DNA of 64,000 nucleotides from Candidatus Pelagibacter sp. (GTDB taxonomy: Bacteria > Pseudomonadota > Alphaproteobacteria > Pelagibacterales > Pelagibacteraceae). Positions 19,443 through 28,832 of the stretch are shown here, piece by piece. A model generated the notes under the pieces. The model was not told the origin of the DNA and did not search any database. It saw nothing but the letters and a program-made list of their open reading frames with translations. The DNA is taken from contig JAOINI010000001.1 of NCBI GenBank assembly GCA_028139285.1, positions 62,001-126,000 on the forward strand, given 5' to 3'. Position 1 is the stretch's first letter; each line of letters starts with the position of its first letter. The position numbers and the translations under genes were made by a program.

Positions 19443-20285
19443 CTATTTTTGCCTAAACGGGGAAGCCTCATAAACTCCCAAAATATCTAAAGTTTCAGTA
19501 TGAAAACCTAGTTCCTCAAGAGCTTTTTTTACCCCAGTTTGTTCAATATGGCCTTCAAGATCCAAATAAAAGTTTGCCTGATCAAAAGTATTTTTTACAG
19601 AGAAACTTTCAAGCTTTGTTAAGTTTACTTGATTTGTAGCAAATCCGCCTAGGCACTTATAAAGTGCTGATGGTTCACTTTTTACTCTAAAAATACAACT
19701 AGTTATAAAATTTTTGTTTTTATTGAATTCAGGTTGCTCAATATTTTTTCCCATGATTAAAAAACGAGTGACGTTACCTTTCTCGTCCTCGATGTTTTTT
19801 TCCAAAATCTTTAAATTGTAAATTTTTGCTGAAAGCTCTGAAGCTATCGCCGCAATTGATTTGTCTTCTCCTTCAGCTAAATCTTTTGCAGATCCAGCTG
19901 TGTCTGCAGAAATTATTGGTTTAAATTTTCTTTTATTAATAATATTTTGGCATTGACCAATCGCTTGCGCGTGACTTCTTACGAATTTGATATCATCAAG
20001 GTTAGCTTCTCGTTTACATAGCAAATTATGCTCAACAGCTTGGAAGTGCTCACCGTGAATTTGTAACTTATATTTAGGTAGTAAATAATGAATATCAGCA
20101 ACCCTTCCTGCTAATGAATTTTCTATCGGTATCACTATTTTAAAGTTCTGATCACTGTATGCACACTTGAACGTCTCTTCAAATGTCGCACAAGTTATTA
20201 TTTCTGCCTCTTTATAAAGGCTTTCAGCCGCAATATGAGAGTAGGCTCCGAGTTCACCTTGAATAGCTATCTTCGTTTTACTCAT
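19443..20285 (-). CDS. pheA: Prephenate dehydratase
   Basis: This enzyme converts prephenate to phenylpyruvate in phenylalanine synthesis. The 280-residue monofunctional form (no chorismate mutase domain) begins KIAIQGELGAYSHIAA. It shows VIPIENSLAGRVADIHYLL, SADTAGSAKDLAE and the catalytic NVTRFLIMG. A C-terminal ACT domain has LTKLESFSVK, the usual allosteric Phe site with an ESF motif. Its start overlaps kdsB by 8 bases, so the two are co-transcribed. Confidence 0.96.
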   Translation of the reverse strand: MSKTKIAIQGELGAYSHIAAESLYKEAEIITCATFEETFKCAYSDQNFKIVIPIENSLAGRVADIHYLLPKYKLQIHGEHFQAVEHNLLCKREANLDDIKFVRSHAQAIGQCQNIINKRKFKPIISADTAGSAKDLAEGEDKSIAAIASELSAKIYNLKILEKNIEDEKGNVTRFLIMGKNIEQPEFNKNKNFITSCIFRVKSEPSALYKCLGGFATNQVNLTKLESFSVKNTFDQANFYLDLEGHIEQTGVKKALEELGFHTETLDILGVYEASPFRQK

Positions 20286-21015
20286 TTTTTTCCATAAGTT
20301 TTTTTATTTTAATTAAATCTTTTTCTGTATCTACACTTAAAGGTGAGGAATTGATATAGCCAACGTGTATGGGCATATTATTTTCCATAGCCCTAAGTTG
20401 TTCTAGTCTTCTCTCTAACTCAAGTTTTGATCTTTTCAAGCTTACATACCTTAATAAAGCTTTACTAGTAAAGGCATATATACCTACATGATGATAAACT
20501 TGGTTTTCTTGTGTGGTTGAATTTCTTACGAAATCTAAAGCTTTTGTAAACATTCCTGAGTTCATTTTTTTCTCCACCACTACTTTTACAACATTCTGAT
20601 CTTTGAGTTCGGTCTCTGAATTTAGTTCACTCGCTAAAGTTCCTATGTCACATTTTCTTAAATTCATATATTCAATTAAAGATCGAATAGCTTGAGGATC
20701 AATATTTGGCATATCTCCTTGAAGATTTACAATTATTTCAGCCTCACAATTTAAAGTTTCCTTAAAAACTTCAAAAACCCGATCTGTTCCTGTTTCATGA
20801 TTATCTCTCGTCAGTATACCTTTACCGCCAAATTTTTTTACTAAATCAACAATCTTAATATCAGGCGATGCTACGAAGACCTCACCTGAATTTGACTTGC
20901 TTGCTGCTTCATAAACATGAAGAATCATCTCTTTGTTGTTTATAAGTTTAAGAGGTTTATTAGGTAATCTCTGAGCATCTAATCTTGATGGTATTATTAT
21001 TGCAGTTTTATTCAT
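20278..21015 (-). CDS. kdsB: CMP-KDO synthetase (3-deoxy-manno-octulosonate cytidylyltransferase)
   Basis: KdsB activates KDO with CTP for lipopolysaccharide core synthesis. The 245-residue protein shows the nucleotide loop IIPSRLDAQRLPNKPL, ETGTDRVFEV, the metal-site NLQGDMPNIDP and HVGIYAFTSKALLRY. A leader hairpin lies just upstream. Together with kdsD, lptC and lptB further on, it indicates that the cell makes a KDO-containing LPS. Confidence 0.96.
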   Translation of the reverse strand: MNKTAIIIPSRLDAQRLPNKPLKLINNKEMILHVYEAASKSNSGEVFVASPDIKIVDLVKKFGGKGILTRDNHETGTDRVFEVFKETLNCEAEIIVNLQGDMPNIDPQAIRSLIEYMNLRKCDIGTLASELNSETELKDQNVVKVVVEKKMNSGMFTKALDFVRNSTTQENQVYHHVGIYAFTSKALLRYVSLKRSKLELERRLEQLRAMENNMPIHVGYINSSPLSVDTEKDLIKIKKLMEKNE

Positions 21016-21021
21016 AATTAT

Positions 21022-21043
21022 GCGTCTTAGAGACGCAAAAAAA
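21022..21043. repeat. Hairpin in the kdsB leader
   Basis: A 6-bp perfect hairpin pairs GCGTCT (21022-21027) with AGACGC (21031-21036) across TAG, next to seven A on the plus strand. On the minus strand it lies 6 bases upstream of the kdsB start, with the T-run on its 5' side, so it is not an intrinsic terminator for kdsB. It could limit ribosome access. Confidence 0.5.
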
Positions 21044-21108
21044 TTTGGTAATTTTAAGTTTTTTTTTAAAAACTCGTGTTATACGTCTAAATAATACTTA
21101 CCAAAATT

Positions 21109-21654
21109 ATGGATAGTTTTGAAATAAATAAGATAATAGCTGCAGTGCTCCTAACCGCTTTAATTGTTATTGGTATTGGAAAATTTACTGACATATTATT
21201 TCATGTAAAAAAGCCAGAACAATCGGCTTATCAAGTTGAAGGTTTGGAGGTAGCCACATCTAATGTAGCAACTGAGTCAGATACAAAGACTCCAGAGGTT
21301 GTTGATATTAAAGCATTATTGGCTATGGGAGATTTAGCTCATGGAGAAAAGGTTTTCAAAAAATGTAGCGCTTGCCATATGATTGCAGCAGGAGGAAAAA
21401 ATATGATAGGACCAAATTTGTGGAATGTGATTGGAAGAACTGCTGGATCAGTGAGTGACTATAAATATTCTAAAGCAATGGTAGCTTATGCTAAAGAGTG
21501 GTCTTTTGAAGAAATGAACAGTTACCTAATTAAACCACAAGCATACATTAAAGGAACTAAAATGGCTTTTGCTGGACTTAGAAAAGAGAAGGACAGAGCC
21601 TCAGTTATTTTATATATGAATTCAAAAGGTGATAATCCAAAACCTTTACCTTAA
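21109..21654 (+). CDS. Membrane-anchored class I cytochrome c (CycM-like)
   Basis: The 181-residue protein has an uncleaved N-terminal transmembrane anchor (about residues 9-27), an acidic/Thr-rich linker, and a mitochondrial-type cytochrome c domain. Haem attachment is CSACH (Cys86, Cys89, His90), and KGTKMAFAGL supplies the axial Met. GPNLWNVIGRTAG is the typical haem-shielding segment. Such CycM/c552-type proteins carry electrons from the bc1 complex to the cytochrome oxidase in alphaproteobacteria. The gene stands alone on plus, convergent with argF (4-base overlap of stops). Confidence 0.93.
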   Translation: MDSFEINKIIAAVLLTALIVIGIGKFTDILFHVKKPEQSAYQVEGLEVATSNVATESDTKTPEVVDIKALLAMGDLAHGEKVFKKCSACHMIAAGGKNMIGPNLWNVIGRTAGSVSDYKYSKAMVAYAKEWSFEEMNSYLIKPQAYIKGTKMAFAGLRKEKDRASVILYMNSKGDNPKPLP

Positions 21655-22577
21655 TCAAGGCACCATTTAATAATACTTTTTTGAGCGTGTACTCTATTTA
21701 GCGCTTGTCTCCAAACTACTGATTGATTTCCATCTATTACTTCATTTGTAACTTCTTCCCCTCTTCCTACTGGAAGGCAATGCATAAAAATAGCATCTGA
21801 ATTAGCTTTGCTCATTAATTTCTTATTAACTTGGAAAGGTTTTAAAGTTTTCTTTTTAGAAGCCTTATTTACTTTATCATTCATTGAAACCCATTTGTCA
21901 GTCATTACGCAGTCCGCACCAGTAACTGCTTCTAAAGGTTTTGAAGTAATTGTTAGTTTTACTTTTTCTTTTTTAGCAAGTTTAAGAATACTCTTATTTG
22001 GAGAATATTTTTTAGGACAACCAATTTTGAGTTCGAAATTGAATTTACCTGCAGCTTCAATCAAAGAATTAGACATATTATTATTGCCATCTCCAATCCA
22101 TGAAACAGTTTTGCCTTCGATAGAGCCATTGCTCTCCTCATAAGTAAGAATATCAGACATAATTTGACATGGATGGCTCACATCTGAAAGGCCATTGATA
22201 ATTGGAATATCTAAATGTTTTCCGAACTCCTCTAAATTTTTGTGAGATGAAGTTCTCAACATAACGATGTCGACATACTCCGATAGAACTTTTGCTGTAT
22301 CTTTTAAAGTTTCCTCTCCTTTGCCGTAATGTATGCCATCTGGATTTAAAATAATTGATGATCCACCTAACTGTTTAACGGCAATGTCAAATGACATTCT
22401 TGTTCTTGTTGAGGGTTTCTCAAAAATCATAGCCATCGACTTGCCTTCAAAGGGTTTATCTTCATCAGGTGCAGATTTATTTAATCCAGATCTATTTTGT
22501 TTTCTCTGCTTTGCTTCTTCAATTATTGATCTAAGCTCTACTGAAGAACAGTCAGAGATATTTATAAAGTTTTTCAT
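21651..22577 (-). CDS. argF: Ornithine carbamoyltransferase
   Basis: This enzyme makes citrulline from ornithine and carbamoyl phosphate. The 308-residue protein shows the carbamoyl-phosphate motif STRTRMSFD, HPCQIMSDILT, WIGDGNNNMSNS, the ornithine-site segment DKWVSMND, and HCLPVGRGEEV. It follows argD with no intergenic base, so the two arginine genes form one operon. Confidence 0.97.
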   Translation of the reverse strand: MKNFINISDCSSVELRSIIEEAKQRKQNRSGLNKSAPDEDKPFEGKSMAMIFEKPSTRTRMSFDIAVKQLGGSSIILNPDGIHYGKGEETLKDTAKVLSEYVDIVMLRTSSHKNLEEFGKHLDIPIINGLSDVSHPCQIMSDILTYEESNGSIEGKTVSWIGDGNNNMSNSLIEAAGKFNFELKIGCPKKYSPNKSILKLAKKEKVKLTITSKPLEAVTGADCVMTDKWVSMNDKVNKASKKKTLKPFQVNKKLMSKANSDAIFMHCLPVGRGEEVTNEVIDGNQSVVWRQALNRVHAQKSIIKWCLD

Positions 22578-23741
22578 TTAAAATTTTTTGCAAACTTTCT
22601 CTATTATTTTTAAACCTAAGTTTATCTCGCTCTTTGTTACATTTAAAGGAGGCAAAAGTCTGACAACATTTTCGGCAGCTCTTACTGTCAACATATTATT
22701 ATCTAAAAGTTTTTGAATAAATTTAACTTGATTTACATGGAGACAAAGTCCAATGAGAAGTCCTTTGCCTCTAACTTCTTTAATAATTTTAGGATACTTA
22801 TTTTTTATTTTATCAAGTTGATTTATAAAATATTTTCCATTTTTACTTACATTATTAAGGAAACCTTTTTTAAACATCATATCCATGACAGCATTTCCAG
22901 CACTCATTGCTAAAGGGTTTCCACCAAATGTAGAACCGTGTGTTCCCGGCTTCATACCTGAGGCTACTTTTTTATTAACTAATACTGCACCTATGGGAAA
23001 ACCACCGCCAATACCTTTTGCTATCGGTACAATGTCTGGTTTAATTTTTGCGTATTCAAAAGCAAAAAATTTACCGCTTCTTCCAATCCCACATTGCACC
23101 TCATCAAGAATTAATAAAATTTTTTTCTTATTACATAGTTTTCTTAAACCTTTAAGACAAAAATCCGGAATAACTTTTATTCCTCCTTCGCCCATAATCG
23201 TCTCAACCATAATAGCAGCAGTTCTGCTGGTTATAGCTTTTTCTAAACCTTTGTGATCACCAAAGTTGAAATGATCAAAACCGTCTACTTTGGGTTTAAA
23301 ACCTTCAATAGCTTTTTTACTATTGCTTGCAAATATAGCTGCGATAGTTCTTCCATGGAAACTATTATTAATACAAAGAACTCTATTTTTTCTTGGTTGA
23401 CCTTTTGAATAGAAATATCTTCTAGCAAATTTTATAGCTGCCTCTGTTGCTTCAGCGCCAGAATTTTGAAAAGTTACATAGTCTGCAAATGTTTTTTGGG
23501 CCAGTCTTTTAGCCAATCTCTCTTGCTCAGGGATAGTAAAAACGTTCGAAACGTGCCATAATTTTTTGGATTGTTTGTTAATAGATCTAATTAAATAGTC
23601 ATTAGCATGACCAAAACAGTTTACAGCGATTCCTTGGACAAAATCTAAATATTTCTTCCCATTCGTTGTATATAAGAAACTTCCTTTTCCCTTAGAAAAA
23701 GAGATTTTCTTTCTATTATAAGTATTTAAAATTTTACTCAT
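22578..23741 (-). CDS. argD: Acetylornithine aminotransferase
   Basis: ArgD is a class III PLP-dependent aminotransferase of arginine synthesis. The 387-residue protein shows NSGAEATEAAIKFAR, FHGRTIAA, LDEVQCGIGRSGKFFAFE, and the PLP lysine in IAKGIGGGFPIGA. The start overlaps the upstream ABC permease stop by 4 bases (ATGA-type), and argF follows directly. It may also serve in lysine synthesis as a succinyldiaminopimelate aminotransferase, as in other bacteria. Confidence 0.95.
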   Translation of the reverse strand: MSKILNTYNRKKISFSKGKGSFLYTTNGKKYLDFVQGIAVNCFGHANDYLIRSINKQSKKLWHVSNVFTIPEQERLAKRLAQKTFADYVTFQNSGAEATEAAIKFARRYFYSKGQPRKNRVLCINNSFHGRTIAAIFASNSKKAIEGFKPKVDGFDHFNFGDHKGLEKAITSRTAAIMVETIMGEGGIKVIPDFCLKGLRKLCNKKKILLILDEVQCGIGRSGKFFAFEYAKIKPDIVPIAKGIGGGFPIGAVLVNKKVASGMKPGTHGSTFGGNPLAMSAGNAVMDMMFKKGFLNNVSKNGKYFINQLDKIKNKYPKIIKEVRGKGLLIGLCLHVNQVKFIQKLLDNNMLTVRAAENVVRLLPPLNVTKSEINLGLKIIEKVCKKF

Positions 23742-24550
23742 GATTTTATTTTATAACCTTTTTTATACAATAAATAACAAACAAGCCAGCTAACAAAGCT
23801 CAAGGTTGTTAAATATGACAAACCAATAGAGATTGAGCCGTCTGAAGTGCCAATAAAACTATATCTAAAACCATCAATCATATAAAAAAATGGATTTACT
23901 TTGCTTACTGCTTGCAAAATATCTGGGAGTCTCTCAATTGAATAAAAAGTGCCCGATAAGAATGATAAAGGAACTATTACAAAATTAGTGACTGTTGCCA
24001 TATGATCAAATTTTTCAGCCCATAGCCCTGCGATTATTCCTATGTTTCCTAAAATAAACGAAGAAAGCAAGGTAAAGGCAATAAGTGTAAAATAATTTTT
24101 GATTTCAATATCTATAATTAATTTAAATACAATAATTGAAACTATTCCAATTACGACACTTCTTGTGACGGCGCCAAGTGAAATTGAAAGAATAACTTCT
24201 CCAGCAGATAAAGGAGCAAATAATAAATCAACTATAGTTCCATCAATTTTTTTAATCATAAAAGATGATGAAGAATGTGAAAAGGATTGCTGAATTACCT
24301 GCATAGAAATCAACCCTGGCGCTAAAAAAGTTATAAAAGGCACTCCAAGCACATCGCCTCTATCTGCTCCGATAGCTAAAGATAAGACAAGTAAAAAGAG
24401 TAAAGATGAAATTAGTGGGGAAAAGATAGTTTGTATCCAAACAATTAAGAATCTAAGAACTTCTTTTTTGTATAAAGTCCATGTTCCGTACCAATTAACT
24501 AATCCAAATCTTCTTTTTCCAATTTTATATTTTTTCGAAATTTCAACCAT
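23738..24550 (-). CDS. ABC-2 type transporter permease
   Basis: This 270-residue inner-membrane protein has about six hydrophobic segments and the ABC-2 family pattern: an amphipathic N-terminal WTLYKKEVLRFL, GLISMQVIQQSFSHSS, and a late FLSGTFYSIERLPDILQAV followed by NPFFYMIDGFRYSFIG. These are typical of NodJ/YadH-like exporters. No ATPase partner is encoded next to it in this window. The 3' end overlaps argD by 4 bases, which is probably packing rather than a functional link. The substrate is unknown. Confidence 0.88.
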   Translation of the reverse strand: MVEISKKYKIGKRRFGLVNWYGTWTLYKKEVLRFLIVWIQTIFSPLISSLLFLLVLSLAIGADRGDVLGVPFITFLAPGLISMQVIQQSFSHSSSSFMIKKIDGTIVDLLFAPLSAGEVILSISLGAVTRSVVIGIVSIIVFKLIIDIEIKNYFTLIAFTLLSSFILGNIGIIAGLWAEKFDHMATVTNFVIVPLSFLSGTFYSIERLPDILQAVSKVNPFFYMIDGFRYSFIGTSDGSISIGLSYLTTLSFVSWLVCYLLYKKGYKIKS

Positions 24551-24686
24551 TGATAGTCTTATAACCTGTTATTAAAAAAACTGTGCAAAACTAAATCTAC
24601 TCACAGCTTTGATGCGTTTTAATGTTTTAAACCCCAATATTATGTCCTAAGTTTTTAATAATTACTAAATATTGTAATTATATACT

Positions 24687-25178
24687 ATGAGTTGGACAGA
24701 AGAAAAAGTCGCTAAATTAAAAGAACTCTGGTCTAAAGGGCATACTGCAAGTCAGATAGCCGAAGCATTAGGTGACACAACTAGAAACGCAGTAATTGGA
24801 AAAGCTCATAGGTTAAATTTAGAAGCTAGAGCCCCTTCTAAGCAATCTAATTCACCTAGAACCAATGATAACAAGCAGATTAGAAGAGGACCAGCGCCAA
24901 CATCAAGAAAAGCTAAATTTCAATCAATATTATTAGATAAAAACTTCGAGCCGGAAAACCCCAAATCTCTAGAAGAACTTACAGATGAAACGTGCAAGTG
25001 GCCTATTGGTCATCCCAACGAGGAAAAATTCTATTTTTGCGGTAGAAAGCCTGAAGGAGATTTTCCATATTGCAAACTTCATGTTTTGTATGCCTTTCAA
25101 CCTAAAAATCAAAAAGACGATGATCTTGGTGATGAGATTCCAGAGTTTATCGAGAAAAAAGTTAAGGCCTCAGGGTAA
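24687..25178 (+). CDS. gcrA: GcrA-family cell-cycle regulator
   Basis: The 163-residue protein begins MSWTEEKVAKLKELWSKG with a SANT/Myb-like helix-turn-helix and RNAVIGKAHRLNL, the hallmark of alphaproteobacterial GcrA. The C-terminal part has CKWPIGHP...FYFCG...YCKLH, the conserved sigma-70-binding and Cys/His region. GcrA activates promoters methylated at GANTC by CcrM in Caulobacter. The ccrM gene is not in this window. It is transcribed divergently from the ABC permease. Confidence 0.93.
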   Translation: MSWTEEKVAKLKELWSKGHTASQIAEALGDTTRNAVIGKAHRLNLEARAPSKQSNSPRTNDNKQIRRGPAPTSRKAKFQSILLDKNFEPENPKSLEELTDETCKWPIGHPNEEKFYFCGRKPEGDFPYCKLHVLYAFQPKNQKDDDLGDEIPEFIEKKVKASG

Positions 25179-25189
25179 TTTAAATACAA

Positions 25190-25414
25190 ATGGAATTTAT
25201 TAAAAAATACCTTAAATGGTTAAGTACTTTTTTAGTCTTAACGGGAATACTATTAACTAACTTAAATATTTATCCAGTAAATATAATGTTCCATGGTGCT
25301 GGAGTTGTAGGCTGGACGATAGCTGGTTTTTTATCAAAAGATAAAGCTATTCTTACAAACTTCGGATTACAAATTCCTTTATTTTTAATAGGGTTTTATC
25401 AATTAATTTTCTAA
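25190..25414 (+). CDS. Small membrane protein of unknown function
   Basis: This 74-residue protein has two or three hydrophobic segments: residues 11-28, a GAGVVGWTIAGFLS turn in the middle, and a C-terminal hydrophobic stretch ending at the stop. It starts 11 bases after gcrA and may be co-transcribed with it. Its last 12 bases overlap the 3' end of phoB on the other strand. I do not recognise a function. Confidence 0.75.
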   Translation: MEFIKKYLKWLSTFLVLTGILLTNLNIYPVNIMFHGAGVVGWTIAGFLSKDKAILTNFGLQIPLFLIGFYQLIF

Positions 25415-26086
25415 AGAATACCCAGCTGAACGGACAGTTCTAATTAAAGGTTTAGCCCCTTCAATATTTATTGATTGTCTTAATCTGGTAATATGAACAT
25501 CTACTGTTCTAGACTCCACGTTAATATCATCTCCCCAAACATGTTCTAACAACTGCTCTCTTGAATACACTCTTTTTGGTTGTTTAATTAAAAAATCAAG
25601 TAATTTATATTCTTTAGGACCTAAAGTAATTTCTTTTTCTTTCCTAAACACTTTCATAGACTCTCTATCTATTTTAAGATCTAAATAAGTAGCCTCTTCA
25701 CTTACAATGTTAGGTTTAACTCTTTTTAATAAAGATTTTATTCTCGCTAACAGCTCTGGGAAACTGAAGGGCTTTGTCATGTAATCTTCTGCACCAGTAT
25801 TAAGTCCTTTGACTTTATCTTCGTCTTCACCTTTTGCCGTAAGCATAATGATAGGTATATTTTTTACTTTTTCATCTTGTTTTAAATATTGACAAATTTT
25901 TATTCCAGATAAATCAGGTAACATCCAATCCAACAAAACAAGGTCTGGTTTTTTTTCTTTTATATTCGAAAGAGCTTCTTCTCCATTTGAGCTAGAGGAT
26001 ACTTTATATCCTTCCTTTTGGAGATTATATGTAAGAAGGGTTAAAATTGGCTTTTCATCTTCTACAACAAAAATATGGGCGCTCAT
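25403..26086 (-). CDS. phoB: Phosphate regulon response regulator PhoB
   Basis: This 227-residue OmpR/PhoB-type regulator has a receiver domain with acidic pocket VEDEKP, phospho-acceptor Asp53 in LLDWMLPDLSG, and Lys in MLTAKGEDED. The C-terminal winged helix carries LGPKEYKLLDFL, YSREQLLEHVWG and VDVHITRLRQSI. It is the last gene of a minus-strand pst-phoU-phoB run and should activate the phosphate-scavenging genes of this region. Confidence 0.96.
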   Translation of the reverse strand: MSAHIFVVEDEKPILTLLTYNLQKEGYKVSSSSNGEEALSNIKEKKPDLVLLDWMLPDLSGIKICQYLKQDEKVKNIPIIMLTAKGEDEDKVKGLNTGAEDYMTKPFSFPELLARIKSLLKRVKPNIVSEEATYLDLKIDRESMKVFRKEKEITLGPKEYKLLDFLIKQPKRVYSREQLLEHVWGDDINVESRTVDVHITRLRQSINIEGAKPLIRTVRSAGYSLEN

Positions 26087-26091
26087 TAACT

Positions 26092-26781
26092 TTATATAGG
26101 TTTGCCTTTTGGTCTTGCTCCCTCAAGGTATTCACCTTCAATTAAATAATAAAGAGACTCAGCAATATTAGTTATATGGTCTCCAGCTCTTTCTATATTT
26201 TTTGTTACAAATAATAAATGTGTTGCCATTTCTAAATTTTTTTTGTCTTTTTGTAAATAAGTTGCAACTTCATTCATAGCTAAATTAGTCAAATCATCTA
26301 CTTGTTCATCTTTTTTCCAAATTTCAATTGCCTTATCTTTAGATCTATTAAGATAAGCGTCTAGAGCATCTTTTAATTGTTTTTGTACTAAATCTCCCAA
26401 CCTTCTAAGACTTCCTATAAGTTCGTCAGGTAAATCTACTGGTAGCGGTTTAACTTTTTTAGCAACACTTTTCGCTAGGTCTCCAATTCTTTCTAAATCA
26501 TGTGAAATTTTCATCGTTGAAATAGTAATTCTTAAATCAACTGCCATTGGAGCTCTTTTCACTAAAACAGTTGTGATTTGATTATCAATAGTGGATCTTA
26601 ATTCATTTATTTTTCCGTCATTTTTTACAATTTTGTCTACTGATTCTTTATCAACTTTAATAACGGCTGCCATCGCATCTGCCATCTGATTTTCTGTAAG
26701 ACTTCCCATCATTACAAGATTATCATTTAGGCTTTGCATCTCCTCTTCGTATGATTTTACTGTATGGCCTGTTCCAGACAT
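26092..26781 (-). CDS. phoU: Phosphate-signalling regulator PhoU
   Basis: PhoU links the PstSCAB transporter to PhoR and represses the Pho response when phosphate is ample. The 229-residue protein is two tandem three-helix bundles, with the paired metal-binding segments ISHDLERIGDLAKSVAKK and KNIERAGDHITNIAES. It starts immediately after pstB and lies 5 bases before phoB. Confidence 0.96.
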   Translation of the reverse strand: MSGTGHTVKSYEEEMQSLNDNLVMMGSLTENQMADAMAAVIKVDKESVDKIVKNDGKINELRSTIDNQITTVLVKRAPMAVDLRITISTMKISHDLERIGDLAKSVAKKVKPLPVDLPDELIGSLRRLGDLVQKQLKDALDAYLNRSKDKAIEIWKKDEQVDDLTNLAMNEVATYLQKDKKNLEMATHLLFVTKNIERAGDHITNIAESLYYLIEGEYLEGARPKGKPI

Positions 26782-27555
26782 TTATCCAAATCTCCCTGTA
26801 ATATAATCTTGCGTCATTTTATTAGCCGGATTTTTAAATATTTTATCCGTAGAATCTACTTCTATTATTTTTCCAAGATGAAAAAAACCTGTTTTTTGTG
26901 AAACTCTTACTGCTTGTGCCATTGAGTGCGTAACAATTACGATTGTGTAGCTTTTTTTTAAATCATCTATTAATTCCTCAATTTTCGCGGTAGCGATTGG
27001 ATCTAAAGCAGAGCAAGGTTCATCCATTAAAATTACTTCTGGATTAACCGATAGTGCTCGAGCAATACAAAGTCTTTGTTGTTGCCCCCCTGACAAACTT
27101 GTGCCAGGCTCATTTAATCTATCTTTTACTTCATCCCAAAGAGCTGCTTTTTTTAAACTAGTCTCAACTATGTTATCCATTTGATCTTTGTTCTCAGCAG
27201 CACCATGTATAATTGGGCCATAAGCAATATTATCATAAATACTTTTTGGAAAAGGATTTGGCTTTTGAAACACCATTCCCACTTTTTCTCTAAGTGTAAC
27301 TACATCAACATTTTTTTCATTAATTTCAGCTCCGTCTATTTCAACAGACCCTTCTACTTTACAAATATCAATTACATCGTTCATTCTATTAATGCATCTT
27401 ATAAATGTAGACTTACCACATCCTGATGGACCAATTAATGCTGTTACTTCCTTTTGATTAATATCTAAATTAATATCGAATAAAGCTTGTTTTTTTCCGT
27501 AATAAACATTTAAGTTTTTTGCTTTTATTTTTATTTTTGAATTATTTAATTCCAT
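26782..27555 (-). CDS. pstB: Phosphate ABC transporter ATP-binding protein
   Basis: This 257-residue ATPase drives the high-affinity phosphate importer. It has Walker [10 protein letters not shown], the Q-loop [10 protein letters not shown] typical of PstB, signature [15 protein letters not shown], Walker [14 protein letters not shown], and the H-loop IVTHSM. The start overlaps pstA by 10 bases. Confidence 0.98.
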   Translation of the reverse strand: MELNNSKIKIKAKNLNVYYGKKQALFDINLDINQKEVTALIGPSGCGKSTFIRCINRMNDVIDICKVEGSVEIDGAEINEKNVDVVTLREKVGMVFQKPNPFPKSIYDNIAYGPIIHGAAENKDQMDNIVETSLKKAALWDEVKDRLNEPGTSLSGGQQQRLCIARALSVNPEVILMDEPCSALDPIATAKIEELIDDLKKSYTIVIVTHSMAQAVRVSQKTGFFHLGKIIEVDSTDKIFKNPANKMTQDYITGRFG

Positions 27556-28832
27556 TTTTTTTCGAATTTTTGTCTAAGATAAACGGCAATGAAATTCATT
27601 ACAATAAGAAAGCCAAGCAACATCATAATTGTTGCCGACGTTTTTTCCACAAATCCTCTCTCAGCTTGCTCAGACCATAAGTAAACCTGTACTGGTAAAG
27701 ATGCTGATGGATCAACTGGTGAACTTGGAATATCAACTACAAAAGCGACCATCCCAATAAGAATTAAAGGAGCGGTTTCTCCTAAAGCTTGAGCTAGACC
27801 AATTATTGTTCCAGATAAAGTTCCTGGCATAGCCAGTGGAACAACGTGATGAAACACTGTCTGAAATTTTGAAGCTCCAACTGATAATGCTGCTTCTCTT
27901 ATCGAGGGTGGAACTGCTTTTAATGATGCTCTGCATGGAATTATTATTCTCGGTAAGGTCATTAGAGATAATGTAATTCCTGCAACTAATGGGGTAGACC
28001 TAGGAAATTCCATTACACTTAATAATATTCCTAAACCTAAAAGACCGTAAACTATTGATGGTACTGCTGCTAGATTATTAATATTAATTTCTATAAAGTC
28101 AGTTATTTTATTTTTTGGAGCAAACTCTTCCAGATAAATTGAAGCCATTATAGCTATCGGGAAAGACAAGATTAAACAAATTATAATTGTAAAGAATGAT
28201 CCCATTAAAGAACCGCCTATACCAGCTAACTCAGGATCTCTAGAATCTCCTTTGGTAAAAAGATAATTATTAAACTTTTTATCAATTTTTTCTTTTTCAA
28301 TTAAATTGTCATAAATATTTAATTGATAATTGCTAACTCGTCTTCTGTCCTCTGGTAAATCTCTAGGAAAATTTCCTTTATTCAGCTGATCAATATCATC
28401 GGATGCTGTGATTTTAACTGGAACAATTTGATCAATTTTATTCGGATTTTTAATTAAAAAATCTTTAATCTCAAATTCGTAATCAGGGCTAAATAATCTT
28501 AAAATTTGTCTTTCCTCTTTAGAGTCTTTTGCAGGATATATTTTCAAAAGACTTTCTACAGCTAAATCATAGAAATCTGCATCTTTAAGAGAATTTTGAT
28601 TAATTGGACCCTCTAATTCTAGAAGAGAGGAGTCGTAATTTACTGCCACTTCTATCATCGTTCTACTGAAAGCTGAACTTCCCTTAGAAAAAATATTTTG
28701 TACAAGAATTAATACAGAGATAACTGCTAAACAGACAGAGATTAAGCCGTACATCTTAAATCTTTTTTCTGCTCTATATCTTTTTTTTAACCTTTGTTCT
28801 TTAGTCATATTTTTCTCTGTATTTTTTAACAA
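27546..28832 (-). CDS. pstA: Phosphate ABC transporter permease PstA
   Basis: PstA is one of two channel subunits of the phosphate importer. At 428 residues it is much longer than enterobacterial PstA. The extra N-terminal half has one membrane helix and a large periplasmic region (DUF3333-like), common in alphaproteobacteria. The C-terminal permease part shows [29 protein letters not shown] [15 protein letters not shown], and the coupling [13 protein letters not shown]. It overlaps pstC by 32 bases. Confidence 0.95.
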   Translation of the reverse strand: MLKNTEKNMTKEQRLKKRYRAEKRFKMYGLISVCLAVISVLILVQNIFSKGSSAFSRTMIEVAVNYDSSLLELEGPINQNSLKDADFYDLAVESLLKIYPAKDSKEERQILRLFSPDYEFEIKDFLIKNPNKIDQIVPVKITASDDIDQLNKGNFPRDLPEDRRRVSNYQLNIYDNLIEKEKIDKKFNNYLFTKGDSRDPELAGIGGSLMGSFFTIIICLILSFPIAIMASIYLEEFAPKNKITDFIEININNLAAVPSIVYGLLGLGILLSVMEFPRSTPLVAGITLSLMTLPRIIIPCRASLKAVPPSIREAALSVGASKFQTVFHHVVPLAMPGTLSGTIIGLAQALGETAPLILIGMVAFVVDIPSSPVDPSASLPVQVYLWSEQAERGFVEKTSATIMMLLGFLIVMNFIAVYLRQKFEKKWN

